Assembly: GCF_900103225.1 (NCBI RefSeq)
Contig: NZ_FNJH01000006.1
Span: 62,001 to 126,000 of the forward strand
Length of the DNA: 64,000 nt
Direction: 5' to 3'
Source: Pseudomonas congelans
GTDB taxonomy: Bacteria; Pseudomonadota; Gammaproteobacteria; Pseudomonadales; Pseudomonadaceae
The notes under the pieces were generated by a model that was not told where the DNA came from, ran no database searches, and saw only the letters and a list, made by a program, of their open reading frames with translations. Shown here in pieces: positions 16,311 to 25,205 of this stretch. Position 1 is the stretch's first letter. Each line of letters opens with the position of its first letter. The translations under genes were made by a program, and so were the position numbers.

Positions 16311-17447
16311 TTGCTGACTGAACAGGCGGCTCTCGACGTTCATTACATGGCGCGAGCACTCGAGCTGGCGCGCAAGGGGCTGTACTCCACACATCCCAAC
16401 CCGCGAGTCGGCTGCGTGATCGTGCGTGAAGGCCGCATCGTTGGCGAAGGCTGGCATGCGCGTGCCGGTGAGCCGCATGCTGAAGTGCATGCGTTGCGCC
16501 AGGCCGGCGAGCTGGCCAGAGGTGCGACCGCCTACGTCACCCTCGAACCGTGCAGTCACCAGGGGCGCACACCGCCCTGCGCCGATGCACTGATCGAAGC
16601 CGGAGTGACGCGGGTTGTCGCGGCGATGCAGGACCCTAATCCCGACGTCTCCGGCCGTGGCCTGTTGCGCCTCATGAACGCCGGCATCGGCGTTCAATGT
16701 GGCGTGCTGGAAAGCGAATCGCGAGCGCTGAACAAAGGCTTTCTCAAGCGCATGGAGACCGGCCTGCCGTACGTGCGGGTCAAAATGGCCATGAGTCTCG
16801 ATGGCCGCACGGCGATGGCCAGCGGCGAAAGCCAATGGATCACCGGTCCCGAGGCGCGTTCTGCCGTGCAGCGCCTGCGCGCCCAGTCGAGTGTGGTGCT
16901 CAGCGGTGCCGATACGGTTCTGGCCGACAAGGCGCGTCTCACCGTACGCCCCGATGAACTTGGGCTCGATGCCGAACTGACCGCGCTGGCCGCTGCGCGT
17001 GCGCCGTTGCGCGTGTTGATCGACGGCCGTTTGCGTGTGCCGCTCGATGCACCGTTCTTCCAGGCAGGCAGTGCGCTGGTCGTGACCTGCGCCGCTGCGT
17101 CGGCACGAGGTCGCTACCAGGAAGAGGGCCATGAAATGCTGGCTCTGGCCGACAGCGCCGGTCATGTGGACTTGCGCAGGTTGATGGGCGAGCTCGCCGC
17201 GCGGGGTGTCAATGAAGTACTGGTCGAGGCCGGTCCGCGTCTGGCGGGGGCTTTTGCGCGTCTCGGCCTGGTCGACGAGTTTCAGCTCTTCATTGCCGGC
17301 AAGTTTCTCGGCTCATCGGCCCGTCCGCTGCTCGATCTGCCACTGGCGCAGATGAGCGAGGCGCTGGAACTGAACATTGTGGAAATGCGTGCTGTCGGTA
17401 ATGACTGGCGAGTCATCGCTCTCCCTGTGCGCACACCCGGCGTATAA
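16311..17447 (+). CDS. ribD: Riboflavin biosynthesis deaminase/reductase RibD
   Basis: 378-residue bifunctional enzyme for the two steps after GTP ring opening: deamination of the pyrimidine, then NADPH reduction of the ribose. The zinc deaminase motif HAEVHAL and PCSHQGRTPPC sit in the first 85 residues. The reductase domain follows from VRVKMAMSLDGRTA through GAFARLGLVDEF. The start is a TTG at 16311, 5 bp after nrdR; the nearby ATG at 16306 is out of frame and stops at once. Confidence 0.94.
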   Translation: MLTEQAALDVHYMARALELARKGLYSTHPNPRVGCVIVREGRIVGEGWHARAGEPHAEVHALRQAGELARGATAYVTLEPCSHQGRTPPCADALIEAGVTRVVAAMQDPNPDVSGRGLLRLMNAGIGVQCGVLESESRALNKGFLKRMETGLPYVRVKMAMSLDGRTAMASGESQWITGPEARSAVQRLRAQSSVVLSGADTVLADKARLTVRPDELGLDAELTALAAARAPLRVLIDGRLRVPLDAPFFQAGSALVVTCAAASARGRYQEEGHEMLALADSAGHVDLRRLMGELAARGVNEVLVEAGPRLAGAFARLGLVDEFQLFIAGKFLGSSARPLLDLPLAQMSEALELNIVEMRAVGNDWRVIALPVRTPGV

Positions 17448-17494
17448 TTCCCGGCTTTCGCCTTGCGCGCAGCCCTTGTTCTCCCGGAGGACCC

Positions 17495-18157
17495 ATGTTT
17501 ACCGGCATTATCGAATCCATTGGCAGCATCCGCGCCCTGACTCCCAAAGGCGGCGACGTCCGCGTTTATGTGGAAACCGGCAAGCTTGACCTGACCGACG
17601 TCAAACTCGGCGACAGCATTGCCGTCAATGGCGTATGCCTGACCGCCGTCGAATTGCCCGGCGATGGCTTCTGGGCTGACGTCAGCCGGGAAACCCTGAC
17701 CGTCACCGCCTTTGTCGACCTGAAGAGCGGCAGCCGGGTCAACCTGGAAAAGGCCCTGACCCCGACCACGCGCCTGGGCGGTCATCTTGTCAGCGGCCAT
17801 GTCGACGGCGTCGGCGAAATCGTCGCCCGTGCAGATAACGCCCGCGCCATTCAGTTCACGGTGCGTGCGCCACGTGAACTGGCCAAATACATCGCCCATA
17901 AAGGCTCGATCACGGTCGACGGCACCAGCCTGACCGTCAACTCGGTCAACGGCGCGGAGTTCGAACTGACCATCGTGCCTCATACCTGGAGCGAAACGAT
18001 CATGGCCGACTATCAGCCCGGCCGTAAGGTCAACCTGGAAGTCGACCTGCTGGCACGTTATCTGGAGCGCCTGCTGCTGGGCGACAAGGCGGCAGAACCG
18101 GGCCACGGCACGATCACTGAAAGCTTCCTGGCCGAGAACGGCTACCTCAAATCCTGA
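17495..18157 (+). CDS. ribE: Riboflavin synthase alpha subunit
   Basis: 220-residue enzyme that dismutates two lumazines to riboflavin and the pyrimidine precursor. Two similar half-barrels are visible. The first starts MFTGIIESIGSI with the SIAVNGVCLTAV signature. The second holds GGHLVSGHVDGVG and GSITVDGTSLTVN. CGGAGGA at 17484-17490 sets the start. It follows ribD by 47 bp and precedes ribBA by 21 bp. Called ribC in P. aeruginosa nomenclature and ribE in E. coli style. Confidence 0.95.
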   Translation: MFTGIIESIGSIRALTPKGGDVRVYVETGKLDLTDVKLGDSIAVNGVCLTAVELPGDGFWADVSRETLTVTAFVDLKSGSRVNLEKALTPTTRLGGHLVSGHVDGVGEIVARADNARAIQFTVRAPRELAKYIAHKGSITVDGTSLTVNSVNGAEFELTIVPHTWSETIMADYQPGRKVNLEVDLLARYLERLLLGDKAAEPGHGTITESFLAENGYLKS

Positions 18158-18178
18158 ATTGATTGAAGGGGGTGCCGC

Positions 18179-19270
18179 GTGGCGCTCAACAGTATCGAAG
18201 AACTGGTCGAAGACATTCGCCAGGGCAAGATGGTCATCCTCATGGATGACGAAGACCGCGAAAACGAAGGCGACCTGATCATGGCCGCCGAATGCGTGAA
18301 GTCCGAGCACATCAACTTCATGGCGCGTTTCGCCCGTGGTCTGATCTGCATGCCGATGACCCGCGAGCGCTGCGAAACCCTCAAGTTGCCGCTGATGGCA
18401 GCGCGTAACGGTTCGGGTTTCGGCACCAAGTTCACCGTTTCAATCGAAGCCGCCGAAGGTGTGACCACCGGCATCTCGGCAGCCGACCGCGCACGCACTG
18501 TGCAGGCTGCCGCTGCCAAGGACGCCAAGGCCGAAGACATCGTCAGCCCGGGGCATATCTTCCCGCTCATGGCTCAGGCGGGTGGCACCCTGGCGCGCGC
18601 CGGTCATACCGAAGCGGCCTGCGACCTGGCGCGCATGGCCGGTTTCGAGCCGACGGGCCTGATCTGCGAAGTCATGAACGACGACGGCACCATGTCGCGT
18701 CGCGCCGAACTCGAAGCATTTGCCCTGCAACATGACATCAAGATCGGCACCATCGCCGACCTGATTCACTATCGGATGATCCATGAACGTACCGTTCAGC
18801 GGATTGCCGAGCAGCCGATGGACAGCGAACTGGGCAGTTTCAACCTGGTGACCTACCGCGACTCGGTCGAGGGCGACGTGCATCTGGCGCTGACCCTGGG
18901 CACCATCTGCGCCGAAGAACCCACGCTGGTTCGCGTGCACAACATGGACCCGCTGCGTGACCTGTTGATGGTCAGCCAGCCCGGCCGCTGGAGCCTGCGC
19001 GCCGCGATGCGCGCGGTTAACGAGGCGGGCAGCGGGGTGGTGCTGCTGCTCGGTCACCCGCTGGATGGCGATGTTTTGCTGGCTCATATCCGCGAAACCG
19101 CCGGTCAGCAACCGATCAAGACGCCGACCACCTACAGCACGGTCGGTGCCGGTTCGCAGATCCTTCGTGACCTCGGCGTGCGCAAAATGCGCCTGATGAG
19201 TTCGCCGATGAAGTTCAATGCGATATCCGGTTTCGATCTGGAAGTTGTAGAATACGTGCCCTCCGAATAA
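18179..19270 (+). CDS. ribBA: 3,4-dihydroxy-2-butanone 4-phosphate synthase with degenerate GTP cyclohydrolase II domain
   Basis: 363 residues. The N-terminal RibB domain (about 1-205) makes the four-carbon lumazine precursor from ribulose 5-phosphate; it has the acidic metal motif DDEDRENEGDLIMAAE and HTEAACDLARMAG. The C-terminal half resembles GTP cyclohydrolase II by position (NLVTYRDSVEGDVHLALTLG, VGAGSQILRDLGVRKMRLMS). It lacks the three zinc cysteines, and VRVHNMDPLRDLL stands where the active enzyme has VHSECLTGDAL. The active cyclohydrolase is the separate ribA gene. GTG start at 18179. Confidence 0.93.
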   Translation: MALNSIEELVEDIRQGKMVILMDDEDRENEGDLIMAAECVKSEHINFMARFARGLICMPMTRERCETLKLPLMAARNGSGFGTKFTVSIEAAEGVTTGISAADRARTVQAAAAKDAKAEDIVSPGHIFPLMAQAGGTLARAGHTEAACDLARMAGFEPTGLICEVMNDDGTMSRRAELEAFALQHDIKIGTIADLIHYRMIHERTVQRIAEQPMDSELGSFNLVTYRDSVEGDVHLALTLGTICAEEPTLVRVHNMDPLRDLLMVSQPGRWSLRAAMRAVNEAGSGVVLLLGHPLDGDVLLAHIRETAGQQPIKTPTTYSTVGAGSQILRDLGVRKMRLMSSPMKFNAISGFDLEVVEYVPSE

Positions 19271-19354
19271 ATACCGGCAGATCGGGGCTTGTGAAAGATG
19301 GTTTTTTCGCAGGTTTCGGCCTGACAGTCATGATTCGTGGCCTAATATCCCTCA

Positions 19355-19376
19355 AAGTCCGCCCCAAGGCGGGCTT
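19355..19376 (+). terminator. Hairpin in the ribBA-ribH gap
   Basis: Stem AAGTCCGCC / GGCGGGCTT with a 4-nt CCAA loop, followed by GCTCTTTAAT, 24 bp before ribH. It may be a weak terminator or processing site that sets ribH levels. It has none of the conserved features of an FMN riboswitch. Confidence 0.4.
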
Positions 19377-19400
19377 GCTCTTTAATACGAGACTCACCGA

Positions 19401-19877
19401 ATGACCTTGAAGACCATCGAAGGTACCTTCATCGCCCCCCAGGGCCGCTATGCCTTGGTAGTTGGCCGTTTCAACAGCTTCGTCGTGGAAAGCCTGGTTA
19501 GCGGTGCCGTTGATGCGCTGGTACGCCATGGCGTGAGCGAAAGCGACATCACCATCATCCGCGCGCCGGGTGCGTTCGAGATTCCACTGGTTGTGCAGAA
19601 AGTTGCCCAACGCAGCGAGTTCGCGGCCATCGTCGCACTGGGTGCAGTGATCCGTGGCGGAACTCCGCACTTCGAATACGTGGCAGGCGAGTGCGTCAAG
19701 GGCTTGTCCCAAGTGTCCATGGAATTCGGCGTGCCGGTTGCTTTCGGCGTATTGACCGTCGACTCCATCGAACAGGCCATCGAGCGCTCCGGCACCAAGG
19801 CCGGCAACAAGGGCGCTGAAGCCGCTCTGTCCGCCATCGAAATGGTCAGTCTGCTGTCGCAGCTGGAGGCCAAGTGA
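19401..19877 (+). CDS. ribH: 6,7-dimethyl-8-ribityllumazine synthase
   Basis: 158-residue lumazine synthase, the penultimate riboflavin step; subunits assemble to pentamers or 60-mers. Hallmarks are [21 protein letters not shown], the PGAFEIP substrate loop, [19 protein letters not shown] with the catalytic His, and [18 protein letters not shown]. Length matches the family. Its last four bases overlap the nusB start. Confidence 0.96.
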
Positions 19878-20371
19878 TTTCCGACGATACCGACCAGTTC
19901 AACCCGCGCGACGCCAAATCGCCGGAAGCCGCCAAGGGCAAGAGCGCCAAGCGTCGTGAAGCACGGCAGATGGCAACCCAGGCCCTGTATCAGTGGCACA
20001 TGGCTGGCCATTCGTTGAACGAGATCGAAGCGCAGTTCCGTGTCGACAACGATTTCAGCAACGTTGACGGCACCTACTTCCGTGAGCTGCTTCACGGCGT
20101 GGCAACCAACAAGACCGAGATCGACACCGCACTCTCGCCTTGCCTTGACCTGACCATTGAAGAGCTCGACCCGGTTGAACTGGCCGTACTGCGGCTGTCT
20201 ACCTTCGAACTGCTCAAGCGCATCGACGTGCCTTATCGCGTGGTGATCAACGAAGGCATCGAGCTGGCGAAAGTCTACGGCTCCACTGACGGCCACAAGT
20301 TCGTCAATGGCGTGCTGGACAAGCTGGCGCCGCGCCTGCGTGAAGTCGAAGTGAAGGCCCACAAGCGCTGA
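19874..20371 (+). CDS. nusB: Transcription antitermination factor NusB
   Basis: 165-residue all-helical RNA-binding protein that, with NusE/S10, binds boxA in rRNA leaders and prevents Rho termination. Recognised by [37 protein letters not shown], and the C-terminal [30 protein letters not shown]. It has a longer charged N-terminus than E. coli NusB, as in other pseudomonads. GTG start overlaps the ribH stop (GTGA). Confidence 0.95.
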
Positions 20372-20387
20372 TTCGCGCCTGACCTTA

Positions 20388-21353
20388 ATGGGAGAGTTCG
20401 AGCTGATCCGCAATTACTTCGCCGCCGCGCCCTGTGCGCAGGCGGGCGGGGAAGTTGCCCTGGGGATCGGCGACGACTGCGCGTTGCTGGCGTTAGCGAC
20501 CGGCGAGCAGTTGGCGGTCTCGACCGACACCCTGGTTGCCGGGGTACATTTTCCTGACGTCTGCGACCCCTTTCTGCTTGGCCAGCGTGCCCTGGCGGTG
20601 TCTGCCAGTGACCTGGCGGCCATGGGCGCCCGGCCTGTGGCGTTCACCCTTGCCCTGACCCTGCCGCAGGTCGATGCCGACTGGCTGCAGACCTTCGCTC
20701 GCGGCCTGAACCAGATGGCGCAAGGCTGTTCGCTGCGTCTGATCGGTGGTGATACCACACGCGGTCCCTTGAGCCTGACACTGACCGTGTTCGGCGCTGT
20801 GCCGGCCGGATCAGCCCTGACCCGCGCGGGTGCCCATGCGGGTGATCTGCTGTGTGTCGGCGGCACATTGGGGGATGGCGCAGGTGCATTGCCGCTGGTA
20901 TTGAAGCAGCGCAGCGCCGAGGCCTCGATCACCGAAGCATTGCTGGCCCGCTACTGGTCGCCCCAACCCCAGCTGGCTTTGGGGCAGGCGTTGCGCGACA
21001 GGGCGACGTCGGCGCTGGACATCTCCGATGGGCTGCTGGCCGACTGCGGGCACATCGCCCGCGCGTCGGGTGTTCGTCTGGTGGTCGAGCGTAACCGGCT
21101 GCCGATGTCCGAGCCGTTGCTGACCTTGTTCGATCTGTCCTCTGCCCGACAGGCTGCGCTCAGCGGCGGCGACGATTACATCCTGGCCTTCACGCTGCCC
21201 TCCGAACACCTGCCGGGTTTGCTGAAAGAAGGCTGGCCGGTGCATGTCATTGGCCGGGTAGAGCAGGGGCACGGTGTCGTTCTTGTCGACGACGCAGGGC
21301 AAGACGTCACGCCCGACACGCGTGGTTACCAGCATTTTGGCGGTGAGCAGTGA
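20388..21353 (+). CDS. thiL: Thiamine-monophosphate kinase
   Basis: 321-residue enzyme that phosphorylates thiamine phosphate to the active diphosphate, with Mg-ATP. The PurM-like fold shows GIGDDCALLAL, STDTLVAGVHF, SDLAAMGARPVAFTLAL, LIGGDTTRGPLSLT, and LDISDGLLADCGHIA. The chain ends with ALSGGDDYILAFTLP and a C-terminal cap. It lies 16 bp after nusB. In many pseudomonads pgpA follows thiL at once; here a 133-bp non-coding gap leads to ribA instead. Confidence 0.95.
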   Translation: MGEFELIRNYFAAAPCAQAGGEVALGIGDDCALLALATGEQLAVSTDTLVAGVHFPDVCDPFLLGQRALAVSASDLAAMGARPVAFTLALTLPQVDADWLQTFARGLNQMAQGCSLRLIGGDTTRGPLSLTLTVFGAVPAGSALTRAGAHAGDLLCVGGTLGDGAGALPLVLKQRSAEASITEALLARYWSPQPQLALGQALRDRATSALDISDGLLADCGHIARASGVRLVVERNRLPMSEPLLTLFDLSSARQAALSGGDDYILAFTLPSEHLPGLLKEGWPVHVIGRVEQGHGVVLVDDAGQDVTPDTRGYQHFGGEQ

Positions 21354-21486
21354 GTGGGTGAGCGCTTCTATCTATCGAACTTTATGATCTAAATGCCCGA
21401 GAATTCACCCTGAGCGTCTGCAAGAACCTGCTGTTACAATGCAAATCTTGCGAATTTCCAGTCTTCATACTGATCAGGAGCACACG

Positions 21487-22104
21487 GTGCCCGTCGTCTT
21501 TGTCGCCGCTTCCAAACTGCCCACTCCCTTTGCAGAGTTTGCCATGCACGGCTTTATCGAGTCGGCAACCGGCCGTGAACACGTCGTCCTGAGTCTGGGC
21601 GATGTGGCGGACGGTGAGCCGGTTCTGGGTCGCGTACATTCCGAATGCCTGACGGGCGACGCCCTGTTCAGTCAGCGTTGCGATTGCGGTTCTCAACTGG
21701 AGGCTGCCCTGCGCGCCATTGCCACCGAAGGGCGTGGCGTGCTGCTGTACCTGCGCCAGGAAGGGCGCGGTATCGGTCTGATGAACAAGATCCGGGCCTA
21801 TGAGCTGCAGGATGGCGGCGCCGACACGGTTGAAGCCAACGAGCGTCTGGGCTTTGCTGCCGATCAGCGTGACTACGCCATCTGTCTGCCGATGCTTCAG
21901 CACTTGGGTGTGCAGTCGTTGCGGCTGATGACCAACAACCCGCGCAAGGTCAAAGCCCTGACCGACATGGGTATCAGGGTCGCCGAGCGCGTGCCTCTGC
22001 ACACCGGGCAGAACCCGCACAATCGTCTTTATCTGGCGACCAAGGCGGGCAAGCTGGGGCACATGATGGGCAACGAACATCAAAGCGAGGTCGGCCCCGC
22101 GTGA
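21487..22104 (+). CDS. ribA: GTP cyclohydrolase II
   Basis: 205-residue first enzyme of the guanosine branch of riboflavin synthesis. The zinc cysteines appear in VHSECLTGDALFSQRCDCGS, and the catalytic Tyr/Arg segment is LLYLRQEGRGIGLMNKIRAY. NERLGFAADQRDYAICLPML and MTNNPRKVKAL complete the family pattern. GTG at 21487 with AGGAGC just upstream starts at the conserved MPVVFVAASKLPTPF. It supplies the activity missing from the RibBA C-terminus. Confidence 0.95.
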   Translation: MPVVFVAASKLPTPFAEFAMHGFIESATGREHVVLSLGDVADGEPVLGRVHSECLTGDALFSQRCDCGSQLEAALRAIATEGRGVLLYLRQEGRGIGLMNKIRAYELQDGGADTVEANERLGFAADQRDYAICLPMLQHLGVQSLRLMTNNPRKVKALTDMGIRVAERVPLHTGQNPHNRLYLATKAGKLGHMMGNEHQSEVGPA

Positions 22105-22520
22105 CACGCAGCGAGGTTCGTCAAAAGCTGGAGATGCAATGGTGGCGTCAACTGGGTCTGACCCTGGCGCCATTGCTGGTGGTCTGTGTATTTTTTGGTG
22201 CCAGCGAACCGCTCATTCCGGTGCTGGCGATCCCGCTGTTCATCGCCGGGATAGGCTCGATGTTCGTCAGCCTCAAACCGTTCGGCGCCTACAAGCGTGC
22301 GTTGGCGGTTACCCAGGCTGCACTCGATACACCGGAGGAGCCGGCAGCCTGGCTCAAACTCGCCGCCATCCGCCGCCTGGCCTTCCTGGCCGCCGGATTG
22401 CCTGCCTGGATCGCTGCCATCGCGGTTCTGTTCGGTCTGCATCCCTTGCCGGTCTGCCTGCTGGCGTTTGCCAGCGCAGTGCTGCTCTACCTGTACCGCA
22501 TCCCCGCGCCTTCGCGCTGA
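22101..22520 (+). CDS. Small inner-membrane protein, unknown function
   Basis: 139 residues with about four hydrophobic helices: LTLAPLLVVCVFFGA, VLAIPLFIAGIGSMFV, AFLAAGLPAWIAAIAVLFGL and LLAFASAVLLYLYRI. A short charged N-terminus and a cytosolic loop (KPFGAYKRALAVTQAALDTP) complete it. The GTGA overlap with ribA indicates translational coupling. Homologues at this locus are sometimes labelled MFS, but it is far too short for a full transporter and I assign no function. Confidence 0.75.
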   Translation: MTRSEVRQKLEMQWWRQLGLTLAPLLVVCVFFGASEPLIPVLAIPLFIAGIGSMFVSLKPFGAYKRALAVTQAALDTPEEPAAWLKLAAIRRLAFLAAGLPAWIAAIAVLFGLHPLPVCLLAFASAVLLYLYRIPAPSR

Positions 22521-22561
22521 TCATCCCCGGCTGAAGCGAACACGATCAGCGCGAAACCCGA

Positions 22562-23134
22562 TCAGGCTGCCAACAGCCACACACCGGCTGCTGCAGAGGC
22601 CGCACCGGCGATACGCACCAGCGGTGCTGCCGCCTGAGGCAATATGCGAACCACTGCATAACCCAGCGCATGCAAGGCCGCAGTCGCTGCAACGAAACCT
22701 GCTGCGTACGCCCATGGGCTGGACATTTCCGGCAGTTCAAGGCCGTGCGCCACGCCGTGGAACAGAGCAAACACTGCCGTTGCTGCGACCGCCAAGGCCA
22801 GCGGTGGACGCACTGCCAATGCCACGGCCAGGCCCAGAGCCAGCACCGATGCTGCAATGCCGCTTTCCAGCGCCGGCAGATTGAGACCTTCAAAGCCCAG
22901 CACGCCGCCGATCAGCATGGTGCCGACGAAGGTGCACGGCAGCGCCCAGCGTGCCGAGCCTTGTTGCTGCGCAGCCCACAAGCCGACGGCAAGCATGGCC
23001 AGCAAATGATCCAGCCCACCGATCGGGTGGCTGATACCAGCGATCAGGCCGTTATCGCCATGACCGGGGTGAGCCAGCGCCAGAGTCGGGACCAGCAACA
23101 GCGCGAGGGCGCCAAGGGCTTTTTTGTAGTTCAT
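22562..23134 (-). CDS. ureJ: HupE/UreJ family nickel permease
   Basis: 190-residue inner-membrane protein expected to bring Ni into the cell for urease. It has a signal-like first helix (KALGALALLLVPTLALA), then HPGHGD, and the family signature HPIGGLDHLLAMLAVGLWA whose His and Asp residues bind nickel. A second motif, ALFHGVAHGLELP, lies near residue 125, and six hydrophobic helices are visible. AAGGAAC precedes the ATG. It follows ureG by 25 bp on the same strand, ending the ureE-ureF-ureG-ureJ unit. Confidence 0.9.
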   Translation of the reverse strand: MNYKKALGALALLLVPTLALAHPGHGDNGLIAGISHPIGGLDHLLAMLAVGLWAAQQQGSARWALPCTFVGTMLIGGVLGFEGLNLPALESGIAASVLALGLAVALAVRPPLALAVAATAVFALFHGVAHGLELPEMSSPWAYAAGFVAATAALHALGYAVVRILPQAAAPLVRIAGAASAAAGVWLLAA

Positions 23135-23159
23135 CGACGGGTTCCTTTTGGTTGTGAAT

Positions 23160-23777
23160 TCAGGCGGCTGCAGTCAGCAGGCCCTGGCGCTCAATGAAGG
23201 CAATGATCTGTTCCAGACCCTGACCGGTTTTCTGATTGCTGAACACGAACGGCTTTTCGCCGCGCATCCTGCGCGTGTCGCTGTCCATCATTTCCAGTGA
23301 CGCGCCCACCAGAGGTGCGAGGTCGATCTTGTTGATCACCAGCAGGTCGGACTTGCAGATGCCCGGACCGCCCTTGCGCGGCAGCTTGTCGCCGGCCGAC
23401 ACGTCGATCACGTAGATGGTCAGGTCGGAAAGCTCCGGGCTGAAGGTCGCGGAAAGGTTATCGCCACCGGATTCGACGATGATCAGGTCCAGGCCTTCGA
23501 AGCGGCGATTGAGCTGGTCGACTGCTTCCAGGTTGATCGAAGCATCCTCGCGAATGGCGGTGTGCGGGCAGCCGCCGGTTTCAACGCCGATGATGCGCTC
23601 AGGTGCCAGTGCCTCGTTACGCACCAGAAAGTCAGCGTCTTCGCGGGTATAGATATCGTTGGTCACGACGGCCAGGTTATAGCGGTCGCGCAATGCCAGG
23701 CACAGCGCCAGGGTCAGCGCCGTCTTGCCGGACCCGACCGGTCCACCGATTCCGACACGCAGAGGTTGGCTGTTCAT
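23160..23777 (-). CDS. ureG: Urease accessory GTPase UreG
   Basis: 205-residue SIMIBI GTPase that delivers nickel to apo-urease with UreF and UreD. P-loop GPVGSGKTAL, the nickel-binding CPH in ETGGCPHTAIREDAS, DVSAGDKLPRKGGPGI (switch region) and NKID are all present. The start at 23777 is preferred because GGAG lies just upstream; the ATG at 23789 places it inside the coding sequence. It is 21 bp after ureF. Confidence 0.95.
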   Translation of the reverse strand: MNSQPLRVGIGGPVGSGKTALTLALCLALRDRYNLAVVTNDIYTREDADFLVRNEALAPERIIGVETGGCPHTAIREDASINLEAVDQLNRRFEGLDLIIVESGGDNLSATFSPELSDLTIYVIDVSAGDKLPRKGGPGICKSDLLVINKIDLAPLVGASLEMMDSDTRRMRGEKPFVFSNQKTGQGLEQIIAFIERQGLLTAAA

Positions 23778-23798
23778 TGAGTTCTCCATAAGGGCTGA

Positions 23799-24473
23799 TC
23801 AGGACCGGAATAACCGGCTGTATTGACGTTCATGCGCCATGCTCGCCAGGGACAGGCCGAAGGCTGCGCTGCCGGCATGGCGGGGATCTTGTGTGCTGGC
23901 ACTGACCTGCGCCTGCTGCAATAGCGGCAGCAGTTCGCTGGTCAGGCGCTGGGCGGCTTGCTGGCCCAGCGGCAGGGTTTTCATCAACACGGCCAGCTGG
24001 TTTTCAAGCCAGCTCCATAGCCATGCCGCCAGCGCATCCTGCGGGCTGATCTGCCAGGCGCGTGCGGCCAGCGCCCAGCCAAGAGCCAGGTGCGGCTCGC
24101 CAGTCTGCTGCAGAAAATGCCGCGCATCACGATCCAGTTCAGGCAGGCCATTGAGCAACTGCTGCAGCGAGTACCCCATCTGCCGGCTTTCCAGATGCAA
24201 CTCGCGGGTCTCGCGACTGGCGCGATGCTGTTCGCTGACTTGCAGCAGCTGGCCCCAGTCACCGGCTGCTGCCGCCTCGCAATGAGCCAGCAGCAGGGGA
24301 GCCTCGAAGCGCGCGAGATTGAGCAACAGTTGATCGCCGATCCAGCGGCCCGCGCTCTGCGGGTCCACCACAATGGATTGCTCCACTGCCATTTCCAGCC
24401 CTTGCGAATAGCTGTAGCCACCGATAGGCAACTGCGGGCTGGCCAGGCGCAACAGCGCCCAGGCGCTGTTCAC
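23799..24473 (-). CDS. ureF: Urease accessory protein UreF
   Basis: 224-residue helical protein that bridges UreD and UreG in the nickel insertion complex. ALLRLASPQLPIGGYSYSQG is the family signature near the N-terminus. GWALAARAWQISPQDALAAW and LGQQAAQRLTSELLPLL lie later, and the C-terminus SMAHERQYSRLFRS is conserved and needed for the UreG contact. The GTG at 24471-24473 overlaps the ureE stop (GTGA), so the frame upstream of it is not translated as ureF. Confidence 0.93.
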   Translation of the reverse strand: MNSAWALLRLASPQLPIGGYSYSQGLEMAVEQSIVVDPQSAGRWIGDQLLLNLARFEAPLLLAHCEAAAAGDWGQLLQVSEQHRASRETRELHLESRQMGYSLQQLLNGLPELDRDARHFLQQTGEPHLALGWALAARAWQISPQDALAAWLWSWLENQLAVLMKTLPLGQQAAQRLTSELLPLLQQAQVSASTQDPRHAGSAAFGLSLASMAHERQYSRLFRS

Positions 24474-24970
24474 TTGCGCACGCCGAACTGGTGCATGCGC
24501 GGCGGATAGTTGAAATCCTCCTCGCCTGCGCGCGAGTGATGATGCCCGCCGCCGTAGGCACCATGTTCCGGCTGGAACGGCGCTTCGATGGTTTCGACAG
24601 TGGCGCCCAACTGGTCGAGCATCGCCTTGAGCACGTAATCGTCGAGCAGGCGCAGCCAGCCGTCGCCGACTTGCAGGGCCACGTGACGGTTGCCGAGGTG
24701 ATAGGCCGCGCGGGTCAGTTCGAAGGTGCTGCTGCACGTGACATGCATGAGTTTTTCCGGACGGGCACAGACACGTACGACACGGCCGTCCTGGGCCTGA
24801 AGAAACTCGCCATCGCGCAGCGGCGACTGGCCACGCTGCAGAAACAGACCGACGTCTTCGTTTTCCGCACTAAAGCAACGCAGACGACTTTTACTGCGTG
24901 CCTCGAAATTCAAGTGCAGCTCGGCGGCCCATTCGGCCTGGGGTTCGATTCGATTGTGAATCACCAGCAT
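24470..24970 (-). CDS. ureE: Urease accessory nickel metallochaperone UreE
   Basis: 166 residues. Binds Ni and hands it to UreG. MLVIHNRIEP is the usual start, followed by the peptide-binding N-domain. The GNRHVALQVGDGWLRLL and DYVLKAMLDQLGATV segments form the metal-binding domain. The C-terminus carries a short His cluster (GGGHHHSRAGEEDF), briefer than the poly-His of Klebsiella. ATG at 24968-24970 fits the family better than the upstream ATG at 24988. First gene of the ureEFGJ unit, transcribed away from the structural urease genes. Confidence 0.93.
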   Translation of the reverse strand: MLVIHNRIEPQAEWAAELHLNFEARSKSRLRCFSAENEDVGLFLQRGQSPLRDGEFLQAQDGRVVRVCARPEKLMHVTCSSTFELTRAAYHLGNRHVALQVGDGWLRLLDDYVLKAMLDQLGATVETIEAPFQPEHGAYGGGHHHSRAGEEDFNYPPRMHQFGVRK

Positions 24971-25205
24971 CAGATTGCTTCCAGCCAATTGCGATGCTTC
25001 AAATCAGAGCAAGGGGCTTGCCAACAGTGCAGTTTGTGGGGAAATGGCTGACAGAGGCGACGGTACGCGTATCGGTAAGCGTCTCGGTGCTCTATTCAGG
25101 TGCTTAATTGGCTGGGTGCTTCATGTTGGTGCGGCGCTGTTGTTAAAAGGGGAAGTTAATAGCGAGACGGTTTGTGTGTCTGGGAGAAACAGAGCGAGCT
25201 GACGC

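Noticed and set aside
19271..19400. FMN riboswitch before ribH or ribE
   Set aside because: The conserved multi-helix consensus is absent; only one simple hairpin is present.
19448..20413. Minus-strand open frame opposite ribH and nusB
   Set aside because: Two well-supported genes occupy the plus strand; the frame has no family features.
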